A stretch of 64,000 nucleotides of DNA, taken from positions 2,666,001-2,730,000 of the forward strand of contig OW285191.1 in NCBI GenBank assembly GCA_935421135.1, given 5' to 3'. Within the stretch, counting starts at the first letter, position 1; the number at the start of each line of letters is the position of its first letter. The DNA is from Bugulina stolonifera (Eukaryota > Bryozoa > Gymnolaemata > Cheilostomatida > Bugulidae). This document shows, one piece after another, positions 37,001 to 49,148 of this stretch. Both the position numbers and the translations under genes were made by a program. The notes under the pieces are model-generated. The model worked only from the letters and a program-made list of their open reading frames with translations, made no database searches and was not told the DNA's origin.

Positions 37001-37693
37001 ATTGGATTTCCAGCGACTACTGGAGGGGTCGTCGACTCAGCGGACCATTGCTCTACTTCAGGGGTCACTCCACCTTTCTCCTCGTCGCAGCCAGTGTCAC
37101 ACTGACTGGGGGGACACTTCCATGGGATTTGCGTCACCTGTAAGCACAGATTCAGTAATCAGAACACCCTGCACAGAAGACTGAACGGTACCATTTTCAT
37201 CCGTCCGCAGGAAATGGCCAGGAGAAGGCATAACCCTCCTCTTTAGTTTACCTACGAACTTCGGAGTGAGTGTGCATTCTACAACCGTGGTAAATACTGA
37301 ATCAGGCACAGTGTTCTTCCCTGAAGCTTCAAAGTCGTTGGTGACAGGGCCGTCGGAGGTAGCCCAAGTCTGGACTACTACTCACCCTACATACCCTCTG
37401 AGAACTGAGGTTCTCAGATACGGGTCTTGTAGGAGTATGTAAGGTAGCAGCCAGGCTTTAGAGTGAGGAATTCAACAGCACAGACGACCTACTGTCTAAC
37501 CTAGGGCCGTCTATTGATTTACATGTATCTAGCTCCAGAGAAGCCAGCTCATCCCATAACTCACCGTGAGAATTCATACTTTCTTCCAAGGTGAATGTAG
37601 TACAGCTACAAGGTTTAGAATTCTCCGGGATAGCACATGTTGACTCAAGGCAAAATGTCTGAGGACAACATGTGCATGAGCGGAAATGAGTGG

Positions 37694-38779
37694 TCCGCGT
37701 AGTAATGGGATGGAACAGCCAGCCAACAGTAGTCCCAAGCTAACGTACGCCAACGCCGTTAAGAAGGCCTTAGTATCAAAGCGGATGCTGCCTCTCCTGG
37801 TCAACTCTAAGAAGGTCGTGACAGCTAGCCTTCGTTGGCTAGTCACATAACATTATTATTAGCTGACATTCAAATATCTTATCCATGCATTGTTATCCAT
37901 ATCCATCTATGCATTCATTATCATCCTATATATACTGCGTGTCTTATATACATATGTACTAGCAATCAAGCCTTGGGATTACGTTCTATTGCAACTTGGT
38001 TTTTCTCACATTTACATGTATATACTTATTTAGTAATTGTCTGTTCTTGCTTGATTGTGAATTATTAGTCTTTTTGCCATTTATATAGTAACTTCGTGGT
38101 TGACCTTATAGATTTAGCTCATAATTATATACGACATGTTTCTCCTTATTGTAAGCACATTTGGTGCGAAAGCCAACCTTTTATGTGGCCGAGTCGAACG
38201 GAACCAGACATATTGTTGCGTCAGTTCCGGAGCCGACCCCATGTCGGATAACCGACACCATGTCGGGCCCTTTTGGCCAGAAGTTTGTTATGTATATAAG
38301 GCAGTTCATTTTGTGTTGTGAATCAATTGTTGATTGCGCTTGAATAAAGCAACACCTCCTAACTCTACCTACAGAGGGTAGGCGGGTAACTCCACCTGAG
38401 AATCCTTTGGATTCAGTACGGCTTGAGTTCACCTCATCCTAGGCTAAGCATATCTCTATCCACCCCTTAGGCTTAGGCCGATCCCGGGTTCTAATGAACC
38501 TAGCGTCGGACTTAGGTTCTCAAGGGTAGACATTCTTTCTCTGCACTCCCTCGGAGTATAAACTCTACATGACCTACGTTGCTCCTGAGCTCCAATGAGT
38601 CTCGGCATCGGCCTACATCTGATATAATCTACAATCTACACTATAAAGAGCACGCATAACTGTTCACTCTTTTATGTAATGAGCAGAAGGTACACTTGGT
38701 CGGCCTCTACTACCGTCCAAGCCCTTCCCATACTTGTAGCCCTCGGCTCTCGTATGCAATAGCACTCAAAAACATTACG
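37694..38779 (+). repeat. LTR-like repeat, subfamily 1 (solo copy)
   Basis: Shares long stretches with the copies at 41.7, 43.3 and 63.3 kb. It has TATATAAG at 38293 and AATAAA at 38343, the 50-bp spacing expected of an LTR promoter and R region, followed by about 430 bp of U5-like sequence. Family ends look like TGTAATGG ... CATTACA, though this copy is diverged at both ends. Boundaries are approximate. Confidence 0.55.
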
Positions 38780-38894
38780 GTAATTCCTTCGCAACTGCAC
38801 TGCTCAAAGAAAGTGTTCCCACTTATATAGGCAACGCTAGTACCTGATAGATCCCAGACATCACTGCAGTCAGCCGTCCGCGTTAGGCCACGCC

Positions 38895-40180
38895 TTAACT
38901 TGACGACTGGCCATCTCTGGAACCCACCCACCCATTCCCGAGGGACGGCTCGAGCTCTGCCTGCGACGACTTGCATTTGGGTGGGTCGTCCAGGTGCAGG
39001 ATTGCCTTGCCACCAATATAGAGGCTTGGAGTCCATTGCAAGAGTGACAGATCGGGCCGTCTTTGCGCGTGTATGTTACAACGCTCATTGGGGCCAACAG
39101 TGACAGATTGGACCAGGACTAGTCGTCCTTGCGCCTGTGTGTCATACTGCTCCCCGGGGCCGTGTATGGGATTCTCTGTGTTCAGCTGGGTCATCGACTG
39201 ACGCCTTTGTCGCGCTGTTTCACAGGGGGTCGTTACTGTACTGGCCTCAACAAGATCTGTTCTAGGGTCGTTTGAGATAGAGTCAGTCGCTAGCTGACCT
39301 CTCCGACTCCTCCGGAACTGTGGGTTAGTGGTACAGGTGATCCTCTCACCATAGAAGCCCAAACTCTGCCTCCTAAAATCATGTGCCATCAGAAAAGGCA
39401 TCCCTAACACTTCATTCGCCCTTATAGGCCCCACCACAAATGCTTCTTTGCTGCAGGTTCTACCAATACAGAGCTCAGTCTGAGTCGTCCCCTCCAGCGG
39501 GAGCCTAGACCCAACTGTCAGCATAGCCGTCGTACACTCTAATGGCCTATCTGGTCTTCTGCTATCAGGTATGGCTGCTGCAATCTGGAGAGCAAGCACA
39601 TTGGCCGTGCAACCTGAGTCAATCAGGGAACGGGCTCTTACTTCCCCTACCAGGCCGTCTACATACAAGCTCTCCAGGTATTCTTCATTCCTTGCAGTGT
39701 CCACCCAGAGCTCTTTGTTCATCATGTTTCTGACACCTTTTTCTTTCCCTCCCAGCTCGCACTCGTGTCCATGCCAGTAGCAACCGTGGAATTGGTAGAC
39801 TGTCCGACCCTGTTCGCTATAACCATCCACCGGTAGGATGACATCTCCTCTCTTCGACGATTTGAACTCTATAACCAACCATGCGCCACTTTGCAGAACT
39901 TCTTCACAGGTTCTAGAGCAAAGCCTTGACTCTCTAGCCTCCGCCTGGGATAGCCTGTGGGCATATCCTCCATCATACAGTACAGGTAGAGAGCGTTGGC
40001 ATCAACTCCCAGAATGGACCCGAAGGGTTTTACGGATGTACCATACAGTCATCTTCTCTCGAATAGAGGTCACTCCAACCTCATGATGTCTGTGAAAGAT
40101 AATGCTTGGCCCTCCCACGAGACTATCGCGTAGAGTATAGTACAGACTTTTGCTCTCCTCATCGAACAGACAGATGGGTT
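38895..40180 (-). pseudogene. Polinton-type DNA polymerase B fragment joined to a retroviral-type protease
   Basis: From 40180 leftwards, frames read LYYTLRDSLVGGPSIIFHR and, after a shift, GVDANALYLYCMMEDMPTG. These match the palm region and motif A of protein-primed family-B polymerases of Maverick/Polinton elements. A third frame, open to 38895, begins VYQFHGCYWHGHECELGG, another PolB motif. After about 50 residues it turns without a stop into an aspartic-protease domain: RARSLIDSGCTANVLA, PIRANEVLGMPFLMAHDF. The DSG triad takes the place of DTG. A frameshift and a stop kill the polymerase part, and motif C is missing. The protease tail runs into an uninterpretable region. Confidence 0.7.
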
Positions 40181-40202
40181 GCGAGTTGCAAAGTTACGTC
40201 CC

Positions 40203-40335
40203 ACCAGCACCTAATAACTTTTCACTCTTTATGTAATGAGCAGAAGGTTACTTGGTCGGCCTCTACCACCTTCCAAGCCCTTCCCATACCAGTGGCCTAT
40301 AGGCACGCGTATGTAACTATACTCAAAAACTTTGC
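40203..40335 (+). repeat. 3'-end fragment of the LTR-like repeat
   Basis: Closely matches 38650-38779 (cactctttatgtaatgagca, ggtcggcctctac, caagcccttcccatac). Together they bracket the PolB/protease fragment as direct repeats. Confidence 0.6.
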
Positions 40336-40499
40336 AGTATTTAAGCTCAAGCTTAGCGACAGGTACTTCTCTGTACCCTCAGTTCAAAAATTTTTGGTTC
40401 AGCTGTTCACTGCATGCCATTGCAATATAGTTTCTGATTGGTCAATACCCGCTGACGTGTCAGAGTAAATAGATCCATACGATCTAAACAGATTGTTAC

Positions 40500-40810
40500 T
40501 CCGACTCTGACACCAACTCCGTCTTTTTTGCCCAACTCCGGCAAAGTTGGTTTAGTAAGACGAGACGCATTTTTATATTTTTGTTGACTCCTTATATTTC
40601 GATGTATGTCCATACATCATCACCAGAGGATGTATGGACATACATCGAAACATAAGGAGTCCAACAAAAATGTAAAAAATGCGTCTCGTCTTAGTATTCA
40701 TTATTAAGATGCTTGCTCGAACCAACATTTTCCAAAGTTGGTTTAGTGTGAACACAAAAGTCGGAGTGAGTGTAGGAGATCCCTATTGTCGAAGACGGAG
40801 TCGGAGCAAG
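40500..40810. mobile_element. MITE copy interrupted by a fold-back element
   Basis: The outer parts (40500-40555 and 40747-40810) match, in order, the reverse complement of the uninterrupted element at 42964-43138. The insertion at 40556-40732 splits it. The sequence caaagttggtttag (40542-40555 and 40733-40746) flanks the insert on both sides as a 14-bp target duplication. Confidence 0.75.
40556..40732. mobile_element. 177-bp fold-back element, nested insertion
   Basis: Arms of about 65 bp pair around 40624: taagacgagacgcatttttat on the left and its inverse at 40693. A 39-bp unpaired tail runs to 40732. It is flanked by 14-bp direct repeats. Relatives lie at 45331-45417 (half copy) and 57251-57427. 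Confidence 0.75.
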
Positions 40811-40999
40811 CCAACACTGCTGGGTATTGACCAATCAGAAATCAGTATTTTAATTATAGCTAGCATCTGTTTTGCAAATCTAGGATTGGCTCTGGATTAT
40901 TGATGATAAACCTAAAGCCAGTGTAATGGTACAGGACATTTGTATACGACTCCAGCTACCGGACAAAGCCCTACAGAACCCTAAGTGCCTAGTAGTTGT

Positions 41000-41707
41000 C
41001 ACAGCGCTACTCAGCTGACACTCAAACTCTCATAAATAGCTGCTCGTATACCCACATTCAATTGTATTGCATGTTAAACCATTTAATTACTATCTATATA
41101 CGTGTATCCATGTGTTTATACCCATTACATACTGATGTGCATTCATGTATGATTATTACTAAGTCTTTTAATGCCTTTTATACCCATGTACAGAGGCCCG
41201 ACCTCTCAGAATCCATTGATATTCATTTTGTACATGAATTGGACCATTATAAGCAACTTTTGTAGAACCCGACCTATTTTGGGTCGGCCGTCGGGCTTCC
41301 GGCGGCCATGTTGTTGCGCAACTTCCGGACGACCTTACGTCGTCTTTTCCCGACACTACGTCGGGCGGAAGTCCTTATACTATATAAAGGGCATTGTTTC
41401 ACTGTTCATTGTCTCAGTCTTCACTTGGCTTTCAATAAAGACACATCTATCCTTGATACAGAGACTTTCACTTCCTTTTGTCAGGTCATTCGCTTAGCGA
41501 ACCGCCTACTAGGTCGGATCACTCTCTTTCAACGTATAGTCTGAAGGCCAGACTTGGGACCAGATGGGTCGTCTCTGGTAGTTTATGGGCTACTGAGACC
41601 GCTAGATCTTTCATGTAATGCGAAGTCCTATTACCACTCATAGGCACTTCATTTCTGGGTCGATAGTCGTCCAAGGACGACCGCACCAAATCACAGAAAC
41701 CATTACA
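41000..41707 (+). repeat. LTR-like repeat, subfamily 2
   Basis: TATATAAA at 41381 and AATAAA at 41434. It shares blocks such as cacatgaattgga, gggtcgg and caataaagacac with minus-strand copies at 54050-54310 and 50990-51110. It ends with accattaca, like subfamily 1. The left boundary is approximate. Confidence 0.5.
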
Positions 41708-42531
41708 ATATTATCCTTTCATGCATTATTGTCTCACCTTGTACAATTACTATACATGCATGCTTATACTATCTTATATAATCAACCACTTATCGTGTGC
41801 TCTATTATTGTTATCCACCAATCAGATTATTGCAATTACACCTGGTTTTTCCCACATATTATAAACAATTCTCTTCTCTGATTGTATTAAACAGAGTCTT
41901 TTACCATGTACTTTTTAAGGCCGATATCTTGGAATAGGCTCATACTTATATACTTTCTATTTCGGACCATTGTAAGGACCTTTTGTGCCAAGACCGACCC
42001 TTTTTGTGGCCGACGTCAGGCGGAACCATCCATGTTGTTGCATCAGTTCCGGACCCAATACCTTATCGGCCGGCCGATACCTTATCGGCCTCTTTTTGCC
42101 GGCAGTAGGTTTAGTACATAAGGTAGCACATTTTCTGTATGAAATCAGTTGTTGATTGTGCCCTAATAAGGCAACATCTCCTAACTCAAACCTATAGAGG
42201 CTTTCTCTTGTAGGCGGGTAACTCCATCGGCGGATCCATAGATCCATACAGCTCGAGTTCATCCCCATCTTCGTTTAAGCATATCTCTACACCACTTCTA
42301 TGACTTAGGTCGATCCCGGATTCTATACGAATCTAGTGTCGGGCTTAAGATCCTAGAAAACCAGATCTTTCATTGCACTCCTCTGGAGTATAAAGTCTAC
42401 AAGACCTACGTCGGTCCTGGACTCTTCAATGAGTCTCAGCATCGGCCTACGTTAGATACATAATAACAAGAGCACGTCCTAATAACTGTTCACTCGGCAC
42501 CCGCATGTAAACCTACACTGAAAACATTACA
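41708..42531 (+). repeat. LTR-like repeat, subfamily 1, head truncated
   Basis: Follows the subfamily 2 repeat directly and is nearly identical over long stretches to 63490-64000 (aaggccgatatcttggaata, tgtggccgacgtc). The TATA element has decayed to acataagg and the poly(A) signal to AATAAG, so this is an older copy. It ends gaaaacattaca. Confidence 0.6.
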
Positions 42532-42963
42532 GTATTATAATATTTTTATCATTATTAGCTTTAGGTAAACTACCAGGCCTAATTTGACTAGATTGATGAA
42601 ATGGACCCTGACTTTCTAACTACATAATATTGGATTCTATTACATTGCCAGACCAACTTTCATATAATATTTAGCAGAATGAAGTTTACTAAAACGTTTG
42701 GGACATAAAAGATGACAACTCCCTGGAAATGTAAACAATGCTTAGAGGCCTAAGCTAAGCCAAATAGGCTATTTTACTGGCTGGATTAAAAGCACAGCTC
42801 ACTGTAGCAAATAAATGAGTCCAGCTTCCACAAAATAGGTATATATGCGTCCAGCTTCAACAAAATGAGTCAATATGCGTCATGCGTCCAAATAGCAATT
42901 GTTTCTCTAAAATGCATCTGTGGACTCATTATGCGTCCTAGTTGGTCAGTCTGGAATTGGTCA
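42532..42963. other. Spacer between LTR-like repeats
   Basis: Nothing recognised except short direct repeats of atatgcgtccagcttcaacaaaatgagtc type near 42.80-42.90 kb. Confidence 0.35.
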
Positions 42964-43138
42964 GGTGTAATGTAAACGCACCTCAGCTCAGCACTGTTGG
43001 GTTTTTCCGACTCTTTTTCCGACATTAGGGATCTCCAACACCAACTCCGACTTTTCTGTTTACACTACACCAACTTTGCCGGAGTTGGGCAAAAAAGACG
43101 GAGTTGGTATCGGAATTGGTGTAATGTAAACGCACCTT
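42964..43138. mobile_element. MITE, uninterrupted copy
   Basis: Begins and ends with the same direct 20-mer ggtgtaatgtaaacgcacct (42964-42983 and 43118-43137), with an internal inverted copy (gtttacactacacc). The repeated core is gccggagttgggc with gtcggagttgg. It is the intact form of the element split at 40.5-40.8 kb. Confidence 0.6.
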
Positions 43139-43336
43139 AATTGATATGTAGATTTTTGGTATTGTCAAGCCATAAAATACATGAATAGTAAGACAAGACG
43201 AGACTGGAGGAAATGTAACAATACTAAGCAGGAACAGAATCAAAACAACATTAGAAGAAAAATATTAGAAGCATTACACATCAGACAGCACAAACCAAAA
43301 TTAAATATACAAGGACAATCTTATCCACTAAACCAT

Positions 43337-44190
43337 TGTAATGGATTTGTGTTAGGTTAACGCACGAGTGCCGATATTAACACGGGTGCGGGAAGTGCTT
43401 GGTAGTTGGTAGTGGGCTGCCAAGGTAAACTTGCACACATTGCATAAAGAGTGAACAGTTAAGTTAAGCTCTTGTAATTATTGGAGAGAATGTAGGTCGA
43501 TGCTTAGACTCATTGGAGAGCCAAGGGTCGATGTAGGTCCTGTAGTTTATACTCCAAAGGAGTGTAGAAAGCATCAATGTTGATCTAGGGACGTAGACCC
43601 AATGCTAGATTCATTGAAGAATCCAGGATCGGCTAAGGTCCGATGGTGTAGAACTCACAAGGAGTATAGAAAGAGTACTTGAATGAGTATGAGGATGGGC
43701 TCGGGCGGTGAGGTCTAAAAGACCTGGGCTGGAGCTGCCTGTCTGCAAGAGTAAGACTCTGTAGGCTGAGTTAGGAGATGTTGCTTTATTAGAGCTCAAT
43801 CAGCAGCTGATTTGTACAGCAAAATGCGTGAGCTTGTATACATAACAAACTTCCAGTGAAAAGGGCCGATAAAATATTGGGCGGTACGATAAGGTGTCGT
43901 ACCGGAAATTACATAACAACATGGCAGAAGAACGCCCGAGGCCCTCAATAAAGGTCGGCCTTGCACAAAAAGTGCTTATAATAAGGTAAAACAGATAATA
44001 TGTAATTATGACCATGTTCGGTGACATCGGCCCCAAATGTATACAGGGAAAAAGACATGGAATAGTAATCAGGCAAAGAAGTAATTGCACACAGTAGTAT
44101 AATTGACTACACAATAAATGCAAGGACCTGATTGGCTAATGATAGTACAATACACATCATGCATGCAGTAGTTGATAACAATGATAATAC
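43337..44190 (-). repeat. LTR-like repeat, subfamily 1, minus strand
   Basis: In reverse orientation it has GTATACAAG near 43840, AATAAA at 43785-43790, the aactgttcactc block at 43447-43460 and a CCATTACA end at 43337. The 5' end is truncated or diverged. Confidence 0.55.
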
Positions 44191-44261
44191 AATGTAAGTG
44201 TATTCTGTATTGTCAAGCATGTATGAGATTCATGCGTAATCTATCATATAACTAAAGACGA

Positions 44262-44320
44262 AACGGTTTACGGTCTACGGTTTACGGTCTACGGTCTATG
44301 GTTTACGGTCTGCGGTCTGC
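44262..44320 (+). repeat. Short ggtttacggtctac tandem array
   Basis: About eight imperfect 7-bp units alternating ggtttac and ggtctac. Superficially telomere-like, but short and internal. Confidence 0.7.
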
Positions 44321-44371
44321 CATCCTCCAATCAGATTTGGGGTCGAAAATCGGGACGATTCATATATGTTG

Positions 44372-44780
44372 CAATGCTGCCGGTCAGGATCTCGGCCCCG
44401 GGTGGCGCTAGGACCTTGGGACCGGGTTCCCCTGCATCGCTGCCGGGGTGGGTCCCTAGCCTTAGGCCCTCGGACCCGACCTAGGACGAGGTGGGTGCTC
44501 GACCCACCTCACCCGCCAAATAAGTGTTGGAACTCAGGCTATGCTTGCAGTGGAGATCCTCTTGGACCCTTGATTTATATATAATACAATGCTGCCGGTG
44601 AGGAACTCCGTTCCGGGTGGTGCTAGGACCTTGGGATCGGGTCCTCAGGCATCACTGCCGGGGCGTGGCCGTAGCCTTAGGCCCTCAACCTTGAACAAGG
44701 GCGGGTTGGGTGCCAGACCCACCCAACTTTTTGGTGCTGGAACTCGGACTATGGACTTGGAGTTGTCTTCTTAATGCAAG
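44372..44780 (+). repeat. GC-rich tandem duplication of a 216-bp unit
   Basis: Two diverged copies begin caatgctgccggt at 44372 and 44588. Shared blocks are gctaggaccttggga, ctgccggggt or gccggggcg, and ccttaggccctc. GC content is far above the surroundings. The identity is unknown. Confidence 0.75.
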
Positions 44781-44859
44781 GGAGTGCAACTCCTTATGGA
44801 ATCACTGTAACATGCCTGCGCCACCAGAGGTCATGCACATGCATGACCACAGCACATGA

Positions 44860-45330
44860 ACACAAGCCATCATTACACGCGAGCGAAGCGAGCAACTAAT
44901 GCAGTGAGACTTGCGTCGCAGACCAAGCACGAAGTGCTTGTAATAGAATATAGTCAGTGTGTAGTTATCCAGAGGAGGCTACTAGGGAGGCTGATTCACT
45001 ATACCATTTGGTAACTAACATCATTTACACTAACCAACTAAGCCATACATAAAAGATAGATTTTTTACCTGCAATTATATAAATACAGTAGTTTGTAAAT
45101 AAGTAATTATAGTAAATTATAGTAATTATTTGAAGAAACTTTAACCCATAATACATATATTTATTAGTAGCCTTTGATGTATAGATTTAATACTGTCATC
45201 TCTGTAATTCTATTATACAGGTAGTTTAAGCTTTCTTCCCTTAACCTAATATAACCTTATAGCTGTTTTCTTGTTGATGTATTTATCCAATATATACATG
45301 TAAGTAACCATAAATTTCCTAAGCTTCATT
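44860..45330. other. Spacer with a short GC palindrome
   Basis: A gcgagcgaagcgagc motif at 44,880 and cacgaagtgcttg nearby form small palindromic elements. The rest is AT-rich with nothing recognised. Confidence 0.35.
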
Positions 45331-45417
45331 CCTCTGAATATGATGTATAGATATACATAAAAATATAAGGAGTCAACAAAAATATAAAAATGTGTCTCGT
45401 CTTACTATTCATTATTA
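45331..45417. mobile_element. Half copy of the fold-back element
   Basis: The right arm atataaggagtcaacaaaaa through gtctcgtctta, then attcattatta, matches 40640-40705. The left arm is missing. Confidence 0.6.
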
Positions 45418-45641
45418 GGTACTTGCTCTCACCAACATTTTCCAACATAAAATACATGTAGGAACCTGGCAGTCTCACCCTACACTGATTCCATATTGGC
45501 ATTATATAATATAGATGTACATGTATATGTACATGTATATGCACTGAGACTGTTGCTACTAGTATAATTATAGCAACACTCAATAATGGGCCAATTGTTG
45601 TTGGTTCTGATGATGAAGTGGTATAATTTCCATTGAAGGAC

Positions 45642-48544
45642 ACACATCATATACATCATATACATCATACACATCATATACATCATACACATCATGCACG
45701 GCATACACATCATATACATCATATACATCATACACATCATATACATCATACACATCGTATACATCAGATACATCATACACATCATATACATCATATACAT
45801 CATATACATCATATACATCATATACATCATACACATCATGCACGGCATACACATCATATACATCATATACATCATACACATCATACACATCATACACATC
45901 ATATACATCATACACATTATACACTGATACACATCATACACTGATACACATCATATACATCATACACATCATATACATCATACACATCATATACATCACA
46001 CACATCATACACATCATGCACGGCATACACATCATATACATCATATACATCATACACATCATATACATCATACACATCATATACATCATATACATCATAC
46101 ACATCATACACATTATACACATCATACACATCATACACATCATACACATTATACACATCATACACATCATATACATCATATACATCATATACATCATATA
46201 CATCATATACATCATATACATCATATACATCATATACATCATATACATCATATACATCATACACATCATATACATCATATACATCACATACATCATACAC
46301 ATCATACACATCATACACATCATACACATCATATACATCATATGCATCATACACATCATATGCATCATACACATCATACGCATCATACACATCATACACA
46401 TCATATACATCATATACATCATACACATCATATACATCATATACATCATATACATCATACACATCATATACATCATATACATCATATACATCATACACAT
46501 CATATACATCATACACATCACACGCATCAGATACATCATACACATCATACACATCATATACATCATACACATCATATACATCATATGCATCATACACATC
46601 ATATACATCATATACATCATACACATCATACACATCATACACATTATACACATCATACACATCATATACATCATATACATCATATACATCATATACATCA
46701 TATACATCATATACATCATATACATCATATACATCATATACATCATATACATCATACACATCATATACATCATATACATCACATACATCATACACATCAT
46801 ACACATCATACACATCATACACATCATATACATCATATGCATCATACACATCATATGCATCATACACATCATACGCATCATACACATCATACACATCATA
46901 TACATCATATACATCATACACATCATATACATCATATACATCATATACATCATACACATCATATACATCATATACATCATATACATCATACACATCATAT
47001 ACATCATACACATCACACGCATCAGATACATCATACACATCATACACATCATATACATCATACACATCATATACATCATATGCATCATACACATCATATA
47101 CATCATATACATCACATACATCATACACATCATACACATCATACACATCACATACATCATACACATCATACACATCATATGCATCATACACATCATACAC
47201 ATCATACACATCATACGCATCATACACATCATACACATCATATACATCATACACATCATACACATCATACACATTATACACATTATACACATCATACACA
47301 TTATACACATTATACACATCATACACATCATATACATCATATACATCACATACATCATACACATCATACACATCATACACATCATACACATCATATACAT
47401 CATACACATCATACACATCATACACATCATATGCATCATACACATCATACACATCATACACATCATACGCATCATACACATCATACACATCATATACATC
47501 ATATACATCATACACATCATATACATCATATACATCATATACATCATACACATCATATACATCATATACATCATATACATCATATACATCATACACATCA
47601 TACACATCATACACATCATACACATCATATACATCATATACATCATATACATCATACACATCATACACATCATATACATCATACACATCATATACATCAT
47701 ATACATCACATACATCATACACATCATACACATTATACACATTATACACATCATACACATCATATACATCATATACATCATATACATCATATACATCATA
47801 TACATCATATACATCATACACATCATACACATCAGATACATTATATACATCATATACATCATACACATCATATACATCATACACATCATACACATCATAC
47901 ACATTATACACATTATACACATCATATACATCATATACATCATATACATCATATACATCATATACATCATACACATCATATACATCATACACATCATACA
48001 CATCAGATACATCATATACATCATATACATCATATACATCATATACATCATATACATCATATACATCATATACATCATATACATCATACACATCATACAC
48101 ATCATATACATCATATACATCATATACATCATACACATCATACACATCATATACATCATATACATCATATACATCATACACATCATACACATCATACACA
48201 TCATACACATCATATACATCATATACATCATACACATCATATACATCATACACATCATACACATCATACACATCATACACATCATATACATCATATACAT
48301 CATACACATCATACACATCATATACATCATACACATCATACACATCATATACATCATATACATCATATACATCATATACATCATATACATCATACACATC
48401 ATATACATCATATACATCATACACATCATACACATTATATACATCACACGCATCAGATACATCATATACATCATACACATCATATGCATCATACACATCA
48501 TATACATCATCATATACATCATACACATCATATACATCATATGC
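45642..48544. repeat. 2.9-kb 9-bp satellite (acatcatay)n with higher-order duplication
   Basis: More than 300 units of a 9-bp motif, acatcatac or acatcatat. Variants such as atgcatc, cacacgcatcagatac and acattatac are scattered through it. Marker variants at 46147, 46341 and 46521 recur exactly 495 bp later (55 units), so about 46120-46615 was duplicated as a block. Because the unit is a multiple of three and lacks stop codons in most frames, it gives very long meaningless open frames on both strands (VYD, CMM, HHT and IIH repeats). I do not call any of these a gene. Confidence 0.97.
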
Positions 48545-49148
48545 ACAAAATATCTCATATGCATACAGCACCCTGTTCTTTGGAATGGGAAACACATTCT
48601 AGACAGCATGTGCAATCATAGATTTAATGCTTCCTTCAAGTGGTGTTCGTTCTATAGACATTATGTCACTTTCACTAGTGAATCATGCAAATTCATTGGC
48701 ATAATTATTATGGCATGATATTGAACACACAAGACAAGAATTGATATTACTGACAGAATGATGTAGTGTAGGTTTTAGTTCACAAAGCCTTGCTCATTAT
48801 TGTGGGAAAATACTTCATAAAATTAGGAAATCAGTGATATTAAAGTAAAATACAGAGTAGATGCTGCAGTTTATCTGTCTTGACTAAACATACGGCAGAA
48901 AAATACAGAGTAATGCTTTGATTAGTAATGGACTAAACTTGCATGAAATACAGAAATTCACCCCTTTGGTTTCATCCTATACCATTATGGCTACTATCTC
49001 AGATGTATGCAGGACTCCAATAGCCATAAATCCACAAAACTCAAAAATTTAATGTGCTTTTAAAATACTACATGTACATGTCTACGTAGACGTGTTCTCT
49101 TTTTCTTGAGAAAAATAGAAGCTTTTAAAGGTTGTTTCCAGCATTCAT
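48545..49148. other. Spacer between satellite and zinc-finger gene
   Basis: AT-rich, nothing recognised. It should include the zinc-finger gene's 3' UTR. Confidence 0.4.

Noticed and set aside
37097..37309. A 70-codon minus-strand frame (VVECTLTPKFVGKLKRR...)
   Set aside because: It has protein-like composition and may be a retroelement fragment, but no motif allows an assignment.
37710..37850. A 46-codon frame (MEQPANSSPKLTYANAVKKAL...) with a gap-free counterpart at 63339-63480
   Set aside because: The two copies differ at about 31% of bases, but single changes are spread evenly over codon positions and the opposite strand is also open in both. There is no sign of selection on a protein, so it is treated as part of the LTR-like repeat.
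44262..44320. Interstitial telomere repeat
   Set aside because: The units are ggtttac/ggtctac and are not the animal TTAGGG. The array is short and irregular.
45917..48718. Open frames of about 760-900 codons on both strands (VYD, CMM, HHT and IIH repeats)
   Set aside because: They follow from a stop-free 9-bp satellite. They exist in several frames at once, with no start context, no domain and no splice structure.
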